Under the pieces are notes generated by a model. It saw nothing but the letters and a program-made list of their open reading frames with translations, had not been told where the DNA came from and made no database searches. This document shows positions 1 to 6,689 of a stretch of 12,137 bases of DNA, in pieces; within the stretch, counting starts at the first letter, position 1; every line of letters begins with the position of its first letter. The translations under genes were made by a program, and so were the position numbers. The DNA comes from Lentihominibacter faecis (GTDB lineage Bacteria > Bacillota > Clostridia > Peptostreptococcales > Anaerovoracaceae). The stretch spans positions 1 through 12,137 of the forward strand of contig NZ_JACRWC010000025.1 of the NCBI RefSeq assembly GCF_014306095.1, given 5' to 3'.

Positions 1-483
1 AAACTGAACATCTATTGTTTTTGATGCCACATCTTTTTTTCTTTCAGCCTTAGTAAACTTTCTATAATGATTCTCATCTGCAAGATATTTGCAAAGCTCC
101 TCTGAGGATGAAGTCAGCTCTTTGAACTTTTTCTCATTAATCAATGAAAGATTATAGAAACTCAGTCCTTTGGTTTGTTTATTGCATTTATTGAGCAGAT
201 TCATATCAAGAACAAACAAATCAAGTGCTTCAAACTTTAAAAGTGGTACAGGATCAAACTGGCAGATTTCATCAAAGGACGCAACAAATTCTCCATCATT
301 CCCCTGTATACTATTAAGTTTCCACAACCGTTTTACCGAAGCCGGTTTTGTTTCATTTTGCAACTTAATGAAGGCATAATCCCCAATCTGGAGTTCTCCC
401 AAGAGTCCTCGATTGGGTGTTGTATATACCAGTTTTTTTGTATCAGCCTGACTATTCATTTTTCCGAAAAATACTCTTGCCAT
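1..483 (-). CDS. Hypothetical protein, 3' end missing (contig edge)
   Basis: This reading frame runs 161 codons without a stop from an ATG at 483 to the left edge, so only the N-terminal part is present. A strong ribosome site (GGAGGA, 496-491) lies seven bases upstream of the ATG and an extended -10 promoter lies at 527-535, so expression signals are complete. The protein begins MARVFFGKMNSQ and is soluble-looking, with no signal peptide or membrane segment; it becomes lysine-rich toward the edge (KAERKKDVASK). Base composition is clearly more AT-rich than the sbcCD or pta genes, which hints at horizontal acquisition. I do not recognise the family with confidence. N-termini of this style occur in some restriction-like or AAA-associated proteins, but that is a vague recollection. 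It is real as a gene (good ORF, RBS and promoter) but its function is unknown. Confidence 0.72.
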   Translation of the reverse strand, partial: MARVFFGKMNSQADTKKLVYTTPNRGLLGELQIGDYAFIKLQNETKPASVKRLWKLNSIQGNDGEFVASFDEICQFDPVPLLKFEALDLFVLDMNLLNKCNKQTKGLSFYNLSLINEKKFKELTSSSEELCKYLADENHYRKFTKAERKKDVASKTIDVQF

Positions 484-526
484 TTATATGTCCTCCAAAC
501 ATACCATCAATCAATTTTTACTATTT

Positions 527-535
527 ATTATAGCA
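527..535 (-). promoter_or_regulatory. Extended -10 promoter for the left-edge gene
   Basis: On the minus strand the sequence reads TGCTATAAT, a perfect -10 hexamer with the TGn extension. The start codon at 483 is 44 bases downstream, which leaves a 5' leader of roughly 35-40 bases. No convincing -35 box is seen at 17 bp, as is common for extended -10 promoters. Confidence 0.55.
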
Positions 536-592
536 TAGCGGTTTGAAGCAAAGAAATATGTTTTTCAATGCTCCTAATTCAACTAGTTTTAT

Positions 593-1315
593 TTACCAGT
601 CCTCTCCCCCGTCTCCATCATCACCGCCGAATCCAAAGGGATCATCCAGGTAGTCGCTGCGAGTATCCCAGTCGAAGGGATTGCCACTGTGGAACATGAT
701 ATCATCGTCGATGGCTTCTTCCATGTCAAGAGCGATGCGGTCATCATCTTCATAATTGCCCGATGGCGGTATGTAGAAAGTGCTGGAAGAAGCAGCGTAA
801 TCGGCGGTAGAGTCAGCAGCGGAGGCTGCTTTGCAGGAAGGTTCAGAGGATGCAGATACTTTGCCAGCACGGGGATCCTTGAAATCCTTTTTTTTCGCAT
901 ATTCAGGATCGATATCGTAGAGTATCTGGTAGTAGTCCCGGATTTTACGGGAAACGATGCGGCCGTCTTTGAAGCAGGCGGTACGGGCTTCACGGACTTT
1001 GGGGTAGTTGCGTTCTCGAAGAGTTCCTGAAGAAAGTAATGCCCTCAGATATGTATCAGCCTCCTTCATCCGAGGGCTTTCGGCCGGTGTTTCGATAAAA
1101 GTTTTCAGCAACCGTTCGGTGCGGATATAACTTGCAATCAGCCAGGATGCAACCAAGACCATTATGACCAGTGGAGCAATCAGCATAAATTTTAATACGT
1201 TCAGCCAATTCATGTCATACGTCACCCAGGCAGTATGCGTAACAGCCATCAAAATCAGCACGCAAACCAGTAAAAAACCATAAACGGATAAAAACGCACC
1301 AATAATACCTAGCAA
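593..1315 (-). CDS. Two-helix membrane protein, unknown function; start broken by in-frame TGA
   Basis: The protein is about 240 residues if read from the TTG at 1315. Residues about 3-25 and 40-64 are hydrophobic membrane segments. They are followed by a cytosol-like region with basic and aromatic residues (about 65-150), an Ala/Ser-rich linker (about 153-180) and a very acidic, Gly/Asp-rich tail ending GGDDGDGGEDW. The TTG has no good ribosome site. Nine bases beyond a GGAGAGG site (1364-1358) lies an ATG at 1348 in the same frame, giving MKKAKDNV, then TGA (1324-1322), then KDLLGIIG continuing into this ORF. The -10 promoter at 1389 also fits the 1348 start. The intact ancestral gene therefore probably spanned 593-1348, and the TGA is either a nonsense mutation, a sequencing error, or the end of an eight-codon leader with reinitiation at the TTG. 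The family is not recognised. Confidence 0.6.
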   Translation of the reverse strand: MLGIIGAFLSVYGFLLVCVLILMAVTHTAWVTYDMNWLNVLKFMLIAPLVIMVLVASWLIASYIRTERLLKTFIETPAESPRMKEADTYLRALLSSGTLRERNYPKVREARTACFKDGRIVSRKIRDYYQILYDIDPEYAKKKDFKDPRAGKVSASSEPSCKAASAADSTADYAASSSTFYIPPSGNYEDDDRIALDMEEAIDDDIMFHSGNPFDWDTRSDYLDDPFGFGGDDGDGGEDW

Positions 1316-1388
1316 GTCTTTTCATACGTTATCTTTCGCCTTCTTCATAACACCAGTCCTCTCCCGACGCTTCACTTTAGATTCTATT

Positions 1389-1397
1389 ATTATAACA
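1389..1397 (-). promoter_or_regulatory. Extended -10 promoter for the membrane-protein gene
   Basis: The minus strand reads TGTTATAAT, a consensus -10 with the TGn extension. It lies about 41 bases before the ATG at 1348 and about 25 bases before the GGGAGAGGA ribosome site (1365-1357). The geometry supports 1348, not 1315, as the original translation start. Confidence 0.6.
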
Positions 1398-1931
1398 CGT
1401 TTCGAGAGCAATGCGATGATTTATAAGTACAAAATCCCGGGCGGTAGTGTACTTGTATTTCATTTGCATATTTATCAATTACATGTGGATCTCTGGTTGA
1501 GGGTTTATAGCTTGGTTACCCGGCACGATTTTCTATTTTTGATGGATTTTTTCGAGTCAAAAACAGAAAAATCTGCAACAGAAATCAGGTTGTTTGACGT
1601 CTGTTGCAGATCAGGATTCCTGAAGGGTATCTCAGGAAGGTAGTCTTTACAATAATTGGTTTCTGACGAATGGTTTTCGAGACAGTTATGTATAATAATT
1701 ACGAATATCATATAATTATACGCCCTGTACAGGCATTGGAAGCGCTTAAAGTGTCATCACAACTGGCAACCAAAACTAAATTCTGTTTTTGACTGCAATT
1801 AAGCGGAAATCTGCACATTGGAAAAATATTCCTCGCACCGATGCACGTATTTCTTGCCACACAAGTGCCCATGCACGCATCGCCTGGCACCCCAATGATC
1901 CAGCATCCCTGCGCCTGTCAAAAGCAGCAGC
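1398..1931. other. Non-coding spacer downstream of sbcC
   Basis: About 530 bp separate the sbcC stop from the promoter of the membrane-protein gene. Short ORFs exist on both strands, but none has a ribosome site or a recognisable product. The stretch contains one terminator-like hairpin (1559-1611), small palindromes (CCTGTACAGG at 1724-1733, TATAATTATA at 1711-1720) and AT-rich DNA around 1690-1720. No RNA gene was recognised. Confidence 0.6.
1559..1611 (-). terminator. Rho-independent terminator-like hairpin (minus strand)
   Basis: A perfect 12-bp inverted repeat (ATCTGCAACAGA at 1571-1582, TCTGTTGCAGAT at 1600-1611) encloses a 17-base loop. On the minus strand the stem is followed directly by TTTTCTGTTTTT (1570-1559). 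It lies 320 bases past the sbcC stop and would end read-through from the sbcDC operon before the next promoter. No T-run follows on the plus strand. Confidence 0.6.
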
Positions 1932-4778
1932 TTACTCTCCCCGCACTTCCACAAAACTGCCGCCGCTGCGGTCTTTGCGCACCAGGATCTGTTTCTCGAT
2001 CCGCTGTTTCAGCTCCGGCACATGGGAGATGATCCCCACCAGACGATTGCCGTCCGCCAGTCCCGCCAGAGATTCCATCGCCTGCTGCAGCGATTCCTCG
2101 TCCAGCGATCCAAACCCTTCATCCACGAACATGGTGTCGAGGCGGATGCCTCCCGCACTAGCCTGGATCTCGTCCGAAAGCCCCAGCGCCAAAGACAGCG
2201 ATGCTTTGAAGGATTCGCCTCCCGATAAAGTTTTCACGCTTCGCTGACTGCCGTTGTAATGATCCACTACATCCAGCTCCAGCCCGCTCTGGCTCCGGTT
2301 GTTTTCAGCTTCCCGCCGACGTTTCAGCTCATACTGACCGCCGCTCATGACGAGGAACCGAACATTGGCCCGCGCGATGATCCTGTCAAAATACGCCATC
2401 TGCACATAAGTTTCCAGCATGATCTTCTCCTTGCCAGCAAGCGTGCCACCTGCCGTATCCGCCAGTGCCTTGACCCACCGCCACCTGGTCTCAACCTCTT
2501 CCAGCTGTGCCTGTCGCTCCTGGATCTTCTCCAAAGTCGTCTGGTTCGCCGCCACTCGCACATGGATCTCCTGCCGCCGGCTTGAAATCACCTGCATCTC
2601 ATCCGCCAGTGATTTGCGCCGCTTTTCCTCTGACTCAAAGTCGACATCATCGTGCTCCGCCAGCTGTCTTTGCGCCTCGGCGATCGTTGCCTCCAGCGCC
2701 GCCAGAGTTTTCTCGCTCTCGTGACAAGCCTCCTCCGCCCCGGCAATATCATCGGCCAGCGCCTTCTGTTCCTTTACAAGGTTTCGGATCGCGGCCTCAG
2801 CCTCGGACTTATCCGGATATGCCAGTTTTTCCTGCAAAACATCGCGCTGTTTTTCAGCGGCTTCCTGCCGTGCTGTCAAAGAGGCTTCCGCCGCTTTTAA
2901 TTCCTGCAAAGCAGCCTCCGTCTGTCCGATTTTTGTTTCCGTCTCCGGGATCTGCAGGCCCAGTTCATCTCGCCGTTTTCTCCGCTTCGCCGTTTCCTTC
3001 AGTTCTTCCTGCAAAGCTTCCAGCGCGGCTTTTATCTCCTGCTGCCGCGCTTCCAGCATTTCCTGGATATTTGAGTCGGAAGCGGCACAGATGCCGCTTC
3101 CGGCGATTTCTTCGGAATCATTGCCGACTGCAAGCCCTGTATCCATGGAATCATAGCAACCATCTCCCAGCAATTCAGAAGCCATTTTCATTACCAACTG
3201 TTCCTGCCCCTCTAAGCGACCGCGAAGTTCTCCGGCTTTTCGGCTGGCATCGCCAGCTTTCTTTGCAGACTGATCCGCCAGTTCTTCAGCTTGTTCCAGT
3301 TGTTCCTTGGTCGGTGCTTCTGTTGAAATGTTCGCAGGATGAGGGTGATGCGTCGCACCACAGACCGGACACGCCTGACCATCTATAAGATCCTGGGCCA
3401 GGATTCCCGCCTGTTCGTCCAGGTATGCCTTTCGCATGTGATTATAGGAATCCTGCGATTTTTCCGCAGTCTCCTGTATCGCACGGTACTCCTGCTGTGC
3501 CTTGCTCAGCTTTTTATCTATCTGATGCAGATGGGCAAGCTCCATCTGCAGTCCGTCCAGATCCTCGACTCGCTGCTGCATTTTATCCCTCTGTGCCGTC
3601 AGCTTCGCTTCCTGTTCGCCTGCATCCTGCAGGGATCCCAATTCCTGTTTCTGTGCCTGAAGGGTGATTTGCAGCGATTCCAGTTTCTCGCTTTTATATT
3701 TGAGATCCCGTTGATTATCCGACGTTTTTCGGCTTACCTCTGTAACTTCGCTGATCAATTCATCCAGTCGTTCGTACTCCAGGATCTGAGCTTTTAAATC
3801 CGCCGCCTTCTGAGTCAGCTCTTCGATTTTCGGCTGCTGCAGCTTCGCCTTTTTAAGAGCTTCCTGACATGCAGATGCCCTGTCGATTTCATGCTGTTGC
3901 TGCGCTTTCGCAGATGCTAAAGACGCCTTCTGCTTCTTCTGTTCGGCAGCCACCGTCAGCGTTTTGTCTGACGATGAGATCTTTTCAGAAAGATCCTTTT
4001 CCTGCCGCTCCAAGCCACTTTCTGACATTCTGTCAGAATCGATCAATTGTTTTAAAAGCTCTGCGATTTTTGCCACAGGGATCTGGTGCTCCCGTGCCTG
4101 TAAGACCATATCAAAGAGTGGATCCTCCTCCCCGCAGAGGATCCCTTCCACATATTGATCCGTGCTGGCAGAAGCCCTTTCAAATTCCTTTCGCAGCTGA
4201 CCGGACGCCTGTTTCAGTTCCTCCTGCAGGCTCTGATAGAGATGAGTGTGAAACAGCTTCTGAAAGATCTTTTTTCGCTCTTCCGTGCTGGCAAAGAGCA
4301 GCTTGCGAAAATCGCCCTGGGCGATCATGGCGATCCGTGTGAACTGACTGCGGTCGATGCCCAGGATCTCGACGATCTGCTGGTTTACATCCTTTTGTCT
4401 TGTGATGATTTTACCGTCTGGAAGGGTCAGTTCCGCATCGGATTTCTGCAGCGTAAATCCCTCACCGCGGGCTTTTGGACGGTTGTATTCCGGGTTACGG
4501 CGAACGCGATATTCTTTGCCTCCCAGCACAAAGCTCAGTTCCACAAAAGTCGGCGTTTTCTCGTCTGCATAGTTAGACCGGAGCATGGAAGCTTCCCGGA
4601 TCTCACCACTGGCTTCTCCGTAAAGTGCGAAAGTGATCGCATCAAATATGGTCGTTTTTCCTGCACCGGTATCTCCTGTGATCAGGTACAGCCCTCGCTC
4701 TCCCAGGCTGGTAAAATCCACTTCGGTGCTCCCTGCATAAGGGCCGAAAGCGGACATGATAAGTTTCAACGGTCTCAA
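1932..4778 (-). CDS. sbcC: Exonuclease SbcC (Rad50-type ATPase subunit)
   Basis: SbcC is the ATPase subunit of the SbcCD (Mre11-Rad50-type) nuclease, which opens and trims DNA hairpins and blocked ends during repair. The start chosen is the TTG at 4778: it gives the family N-terminus MRPLKLIMSAFGPYAG, sits six bases after GGAGGG, and forms a TTGA overlap with the sbcD stop. The product is 948 residues, slightly short of E. coli SbcC. From that start, Walker A GDTGAGKT is at about 35-42, the Q-loop glutamine at 154, two long coiled-coil arms at about 180-460 and 490-760, the zinc-hook CPVC at 470-473, the signature LSGGE at about 851-855, Walker B with FVDEGF at about 884-889, D-loop SLD at 891-893, and the switch histidine in GIISH at 919. 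All ATPase motifs are present. An oddity is a Gly/Asp/Ser-rich, non-coil segment at about 538-571 in the returning arm. Confidence 0.97.
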   Translation of the reverse strand: MRPLKLIMSAFGPYAGSTEVDFTSLGERGLYLITGDTGAGKTTIFDAITFALYGEASGEIREASMLRSNYADEKTPTFVELSFVLGGKEYRVRRNPEYNRPKARGEGFTLQKSDAELTLPDGKIITRQKDVNQQIVEILGIDRSQFTRIAMIAQGDFRKLLFASTEERKKIFQKLFHTHLYQSLQEELKQASGQLRKEFERASASTDQYVEGILCGEEDPLFDMVLQAREHQIPVAKIAELLKQLIDSDRMSESGLERQEKDLSEKISSSDKTLTVAAEQKKQKASLASAKAQQQHEIDRASACQEALKKAKLQQPKIEELTQKAADLKAQILEYERLDELISEVTEVSRKTSDNQRDLKYKSEKLESLQITLQAQKQELGSLQDAGEQEAKLTAQRDKMQQRVEDLDGLQMELAHLHQIDKKLSKAQQEYRAIQETAEKSQDSYNHMRKAYLDEQAGILAQDLIDGQACPVCGATHHPHPANISTEAPTKEQLEQAEELADQSAKKAGDASRKAGELRGRLEGQEQLVMKMASELLGDGCYDSMDTGLAVGNDSEEIAGSGICAASDSNIQEMLEARQQEIKAALEALQEELKETAKRRKRRDELGLQIPETETKIGQTEAALQELKAAEASLTARQEAAEKQRDVLQEKLAYPDKSEAEAAIRNLVKEQKALADDIAGAEEACHESEKTLAALEATIAEAQRQLAEHDDVDFESEEKRRKSLADEMQVISSRRQEIHVRVAANQTTLEKIQERQAQLEEVETRWRWVKALADTAGGTLAGKEKIMLETYVQMAYFDRIIARANVRFLVMSGGQYELKRRREAENNRSQSGLELDVVDHYNGSQRSVKTLSGGESFKASLSLALGLSDEIQASAGGIRLDTMFVDEGFGSLDEESLQQAMESLAGLADGNRLVGIISHVPELKQRIEKQILVRKDRSGGSFVEVRGE

Positions 4779-6040
4779 CTTGCTCCCTCCTTTCTCCATA
4801 TGCTCCCGATAAGTTCTGTCAGGAACTGTTCCTGTTCATCCGTTAATGGCGCATTGTTCTGCAGCTCATAGAATTCTGCAAAAAGCTGACCCGGTGTCTT
4901 ATCTTCCATAGTGGATGCTCCCTGGATCTCATTGCTGCTCCGGGTTCTCCGGTTGTCGTAGTCCAGCTTCATCAGGTACGGATAGATGACCCGCAGTCTG
5001 CCCATTGCTTCCGGGATATCTTCCTCATCAGTCAGCGTGATATGGACATAATCAGCGGGATACGATGTGTTTTCATAGAAGTTTTTCGCAGTCAGTTCTT
5101 CGTAGGTTCCTCGGAGTTCAACCATATCCCTCAGAGGTTTCAGCGGGATCGTTCGGATGTCTTTCTTGCCCTTTTCTCCCAGTTCCACTACTGTGATGGA
5201 TTTTTCGTGATTCGCCTCGGAAAAAGAGTATTTCAGCGGGGTCCCGCAGTAGCGGATCAGAGGAAGTCCCGCAGTCGATACGCTCTGATCCGAACCGTCA
5301 CCCGCTTCCGGTATCAGGCTGCCACCGCCCATATTCTGCGGCCGGTGGATATGCCCTAAAGCTACATAATCGAAGTCTGAAAAGACGGCGGCATCCACGT
5401 TATCCGTGCCGCCGACACTCAAGGAAGTCTCTTCCGAGTCAGATCTTACTGCGCCTGTGACAAACTGGTGAGTCACTAGCACATTTCTATGGCTCGGATC
5501 GATGTCCATGCAGGTGATCGCTACACGGATAGCATCGGTATAGGTTTTTATTTCGGGGGCAGCTGCCAATACAGTTTCCGGGACGGATCCCGATCGCGGC
5601 GCAGCCGCCTCCGCCTCAAAAAAACGCCGGACGTGTGCCGGCTTGACAAACGGCAGCAGGAACACGTCTACCGTGCCCAACTCATCTTCTAAATGGAGCG
5701 GAGCGACCTTTGCATCAAATACCGGTGCAAAATGTATCCCGCTGCCTTCCATGAGTCGCCCGCCGAATGCCAGCCGCTCTGCCGAATCGTGGTTGCCGCT
5801 GATAATAAAGGTCTGCAATCCCCGCCGCGACAGATCGACCAGAAACTCGTCAAACAGTTCCACCGCCTCTGCAGGCGGCACCGGTTTGTCATAGATATCC
5901 CCAGCCAGGATCACTCCATCCGGCTGTTCCTCATCGATCCGCTGCAGGATCTGCTTCAATATGTACTTCTGGTCTTCCATCATGGAAAACTCGTTGACCC
6001 GCTTGCCAAGATGCAGGTCCGATAAATGGATCAGTTTCAT
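4775..6040 (-). CDS. sbcD: Exonuclease SbcD (Mre11-type nuclease subunit)
   Basis: SbcD is the manganese-dependent nuclease partner of SbcC. The start is the ATG at 6040, giving MKLIHLSDLHLGK, six to seven bases after an AAGGAAG ribosome site; a longer upstream frame lacks the conserved N-terminus. The product is 421 residues. The calcineurin-like phosphoesterase motifs are complete: D8 and H10 (SDLHLG), D48 and D51 (AGDIYD), N83-H84-D85 (SGNHD), H191 (VTHQ), and H230/H232 (GHIH). The C-terminal part, from about 270, is the capping domain plus the helical region that contacts the SbcC coiled coil. Two low-complexity loops (about 146-165 and 238-258) make it a little longer than many homologues. 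The stop TGA overlaps the sbcC TTG by two bases, so the two subunits are translationally coupled. A promoter at 6089-6097 and three direct repeats precede it. Confidence 0.97.
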   Translation of the reverse strand: MKLIHLSDLHLGKRVNEFSMMEDQKYILKQILQRIDEEQPDGVILAGDIYDKPVPPAEAVELFDEFLVDLSRRGLQTFIISGNHDSAERLAFGGRLMEGSGIHFAPVFDAKVAPLHLEDELGTVDVFLLPFVKPAHVRRFFEAEAAAPRSGSVPETVLAAAPEIKTYTDAIRVAITCMDIDPSHRNVLVTHQFVTGAVRSDSEETSLSVGGTDNVDAAVFSDFDYVALGHIHRPQNMGGGSLIPEAGDGSDQSVSTAGLPLIRYCGTPLKYSFSEANHEKSITVVELGEKGKKDIRTIPLKPLRDMVELRGTYEELTAKNFYENTSYPADYVHITLTDEEDIPEAMGRLRVIYPYLMKLDYDNRRTRSSNEIQGASTMEDKTPGQLFAEFYELQNNAPLTDEQEQFLTELIGSIWRKEGAS

Positions 6041-6088
6041 GCTCGATCTTCCTTCACGCCGACGTCTCGGCGCTCCTTTCGTGGTTAC

Positions 6089-6097
6089 AGTATACCA
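6089..6097 (-). promoter_or_regulatory. Extended -10 promoter of the sbcDC operon
   Basis: The minus strand reads TGGTATACT, a good -10 hexamer with the TGn extension, 49 bases before the sbcD ATG. The predicted transcript start is near 6082. There is no recognisable -35 hexamer; that position falls inside the first 23-bp repeat, so an activator or repressor acting there is plausible but not shown. Confidence 0.5.
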
Positions 6098-6110
6098 TCT
6101 CACCGGTTTA

Positions 6111-6179
6111 CATGCCAGCCTCACTCCTTTTTACATGCCGACCTCACTCCTCTTTGCATGCCGACCTCACTTCTCTTAG
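6111..6179 (-). repeat. Three tandem 23-bp direct repeats upstream of sbcD
   Basis: Units start at 6111, 6134 and 6157 with an exact period of 23 bp. Each begins CATGCC on the plus strand and shares CCTCACT near the middle; units two and three differ at only a few positions and unit one adds an AG/GA swap. On the minus strand each unit contains a purine-rich block (AGGAGTGAGG or close) ending in GGCATG. The array ends about 14 bp before the -10 box of sbcDC, covering the -35 region and upstream. There are no unique spacers, so it is not a CRISPR array. Confidence 0.85.
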
Positions 6180-6380
6180 AACGGATAAAATACCCTGATT
6201 CCTCCTGCAAAGGCTCCTCCGGACAGTTTCGGTCAGGCAAGCTTTTGCGTTTCACGAAAAATAACGCAATCGAGGCTGTGTTTTGTAACCGGGATATTTT
6301 ATTTTCTAATAAATTGCCTTTCACTGTGGTTTACTAACTTCAATGTCATTCTAGCACCATAATAAGCAGGAATCCTGTCC
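6180..6380. other. Non-coding stretch upstream of the sbcDC repeats
   Basis: About 200 bp have no supported gene. A 67-codon minus frame with a GTG start at 6324 crosses this stretch and ends in the repeats, but it has no ribosome site. No terminator or known riboswitch was recognised here. Confidence 0.5.
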
Positions 6381-6407
6381 TTGAACTATCCTATTACGTA
6401 ATATAAT
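6381..6407 (+). promoter_or_regulatory. Plus-strand promoter for a candidate small RNA
   Basis: The plus strand carries TTGAAC (6381-6386), a 15-bp spacer and a perfect TATAAT (6402-6407). The spacer is a little short. No coding sequence follows on this strand; what follows is a strongly structured stretch ending in a terminator, so this would drive a non-coding transcript starting near 6413. Confidence 0.45.
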
Positions 6408-6529
6408 TTGTGATCGTGGTATTCTGGCAATCACATTACAAGGTCCCTAGCCGCAAACTATCTTTTCGGGCCAGCTGTAATACCATTTGCGGTATTTTTT
6501 CTGTTTTCGATCCCCTAAAGCGATCACAA
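6408..6529 (+). ncRNA. Candidate structured RNA with H-type pseudoknot
   Basis: Several long complementary segments nest here. TGGTATT-CTGGC (6417-6428) pairs with GCCAG (6470-6474) and AATACCA (6479-6485), leaving a four-base bulge. CCGCAAA in the loop (6451-6457) is exactly complementary to TTTGCGG (6486-6492), which directly follows the first stem, giving a classic H-type pseudoknot with coaxial stems. TTGTGATCG (6408-6416) is exactly complementary to CGATCACAA (6521-6529) and could close the whole element. An alternative hairpin AATACC/GGTATT followed by six T's competes with the pseudoknot and looks like a terminator at 6500. A promoter sits just upstream. The closing arm overlaps the expected transcript start, so the longest stem may not be transcribed whole. 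I match it to no known RNA family; folding and covariation have not been calculated. Confidence 0.4.
6479..6500 (+). terminator. Terminator-like hairpin ending the candidate RNA
   Basis: AATACC (6479-6484), loop ATTTGC, GGTATT (6491-6496) and a run of T's to 6500 form a short plus-strand terminator. Its arms overlap both pseudoknot stems, so terminator and pseudoknot exclude each other, as in attenuators. Only six base pairs, so weak. Confidence 0.4.
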
Positions 6530-6599
6530 GAAACGATTCCGGACAGCCGATAGCTGACTGGCAGCAACCCTCAGCCAAACTCTTTGCAGATCAAAAAGG

Positions 6600-6622
6600 A
6601 ACCCCGCGTCAAACGCGGGGTT
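6600..6622. terminator. GC-rich hairpin terminator, both directions
   Basis: AACCCCGCGT (6600-6609) pairs with ACGCGGGGTT (6613-6622) around a three-base loop. On the plus strand it is followed by TTCTCTCT and on the minus strand by CCTTTTTG. It probably serves as backup terminator for pta and stops plus-strand transcription running into pta. Confidence 0.75.
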
Positions 6623-6636
6623 TTCTCTCTACAATA

Positions 6637-6665
6637 AAAAACCGGTCCTGCGGGGATCGGTTTTT
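6637..6665 (-). terminator. Rho-independent terminator of pta
   Basis: AAAAACCGGTCC (6637-6648) pairs with GGATCGGTTTTT (6654-6665) around a five-base loop with one G-T wobble. Read on the minus strand the hairpin ends in GGTTTTTTATTG, and it begins 25 bases after the pta stop codon. Confidence 0.8.
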
Positions 6666-6689
6666 GTATCTTCTTTATTCTGGATCGGC

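Noticed and set aside
1416..1643. 75-codon plus-strand frame
   Set aside because: No ribosome site and it spans the inverted repeat of the terminator; composition looks random.
1736..1749. CcpA cre-like site (TGGAAGCGCTTAAA)
   Set aside because: Only a partial match, and it lies downstream of sbcC, not near a promoter I can support.
1505..1890. Two short minus-strand frames (68 codons ending at 1505; 60 codons ending at 1708) downstream of sbcC
   Set aside because: No ribosome site; one runs through the terminator hairpin, the other has a GTG start and no recognisable features.
2507..3388. 293-codon plus-strand frame antisense to sbcC
   Set aside because: Pro/Ser/Arg-rich shadow translation of a GC-rich coiled-coil gene; sbcC is certain on the other strand.
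6111..6179. CRISPR array
   Set aside because: The repeats are directly adjacent with no unique spacers, and no cas genes are present.
6121..6324. 67-codon minus-strand frame ending in the 23-bp repeats
   Set aside because: GTG start without a ribosome site, and the end consists of repeat sequence; not supported as a gene.
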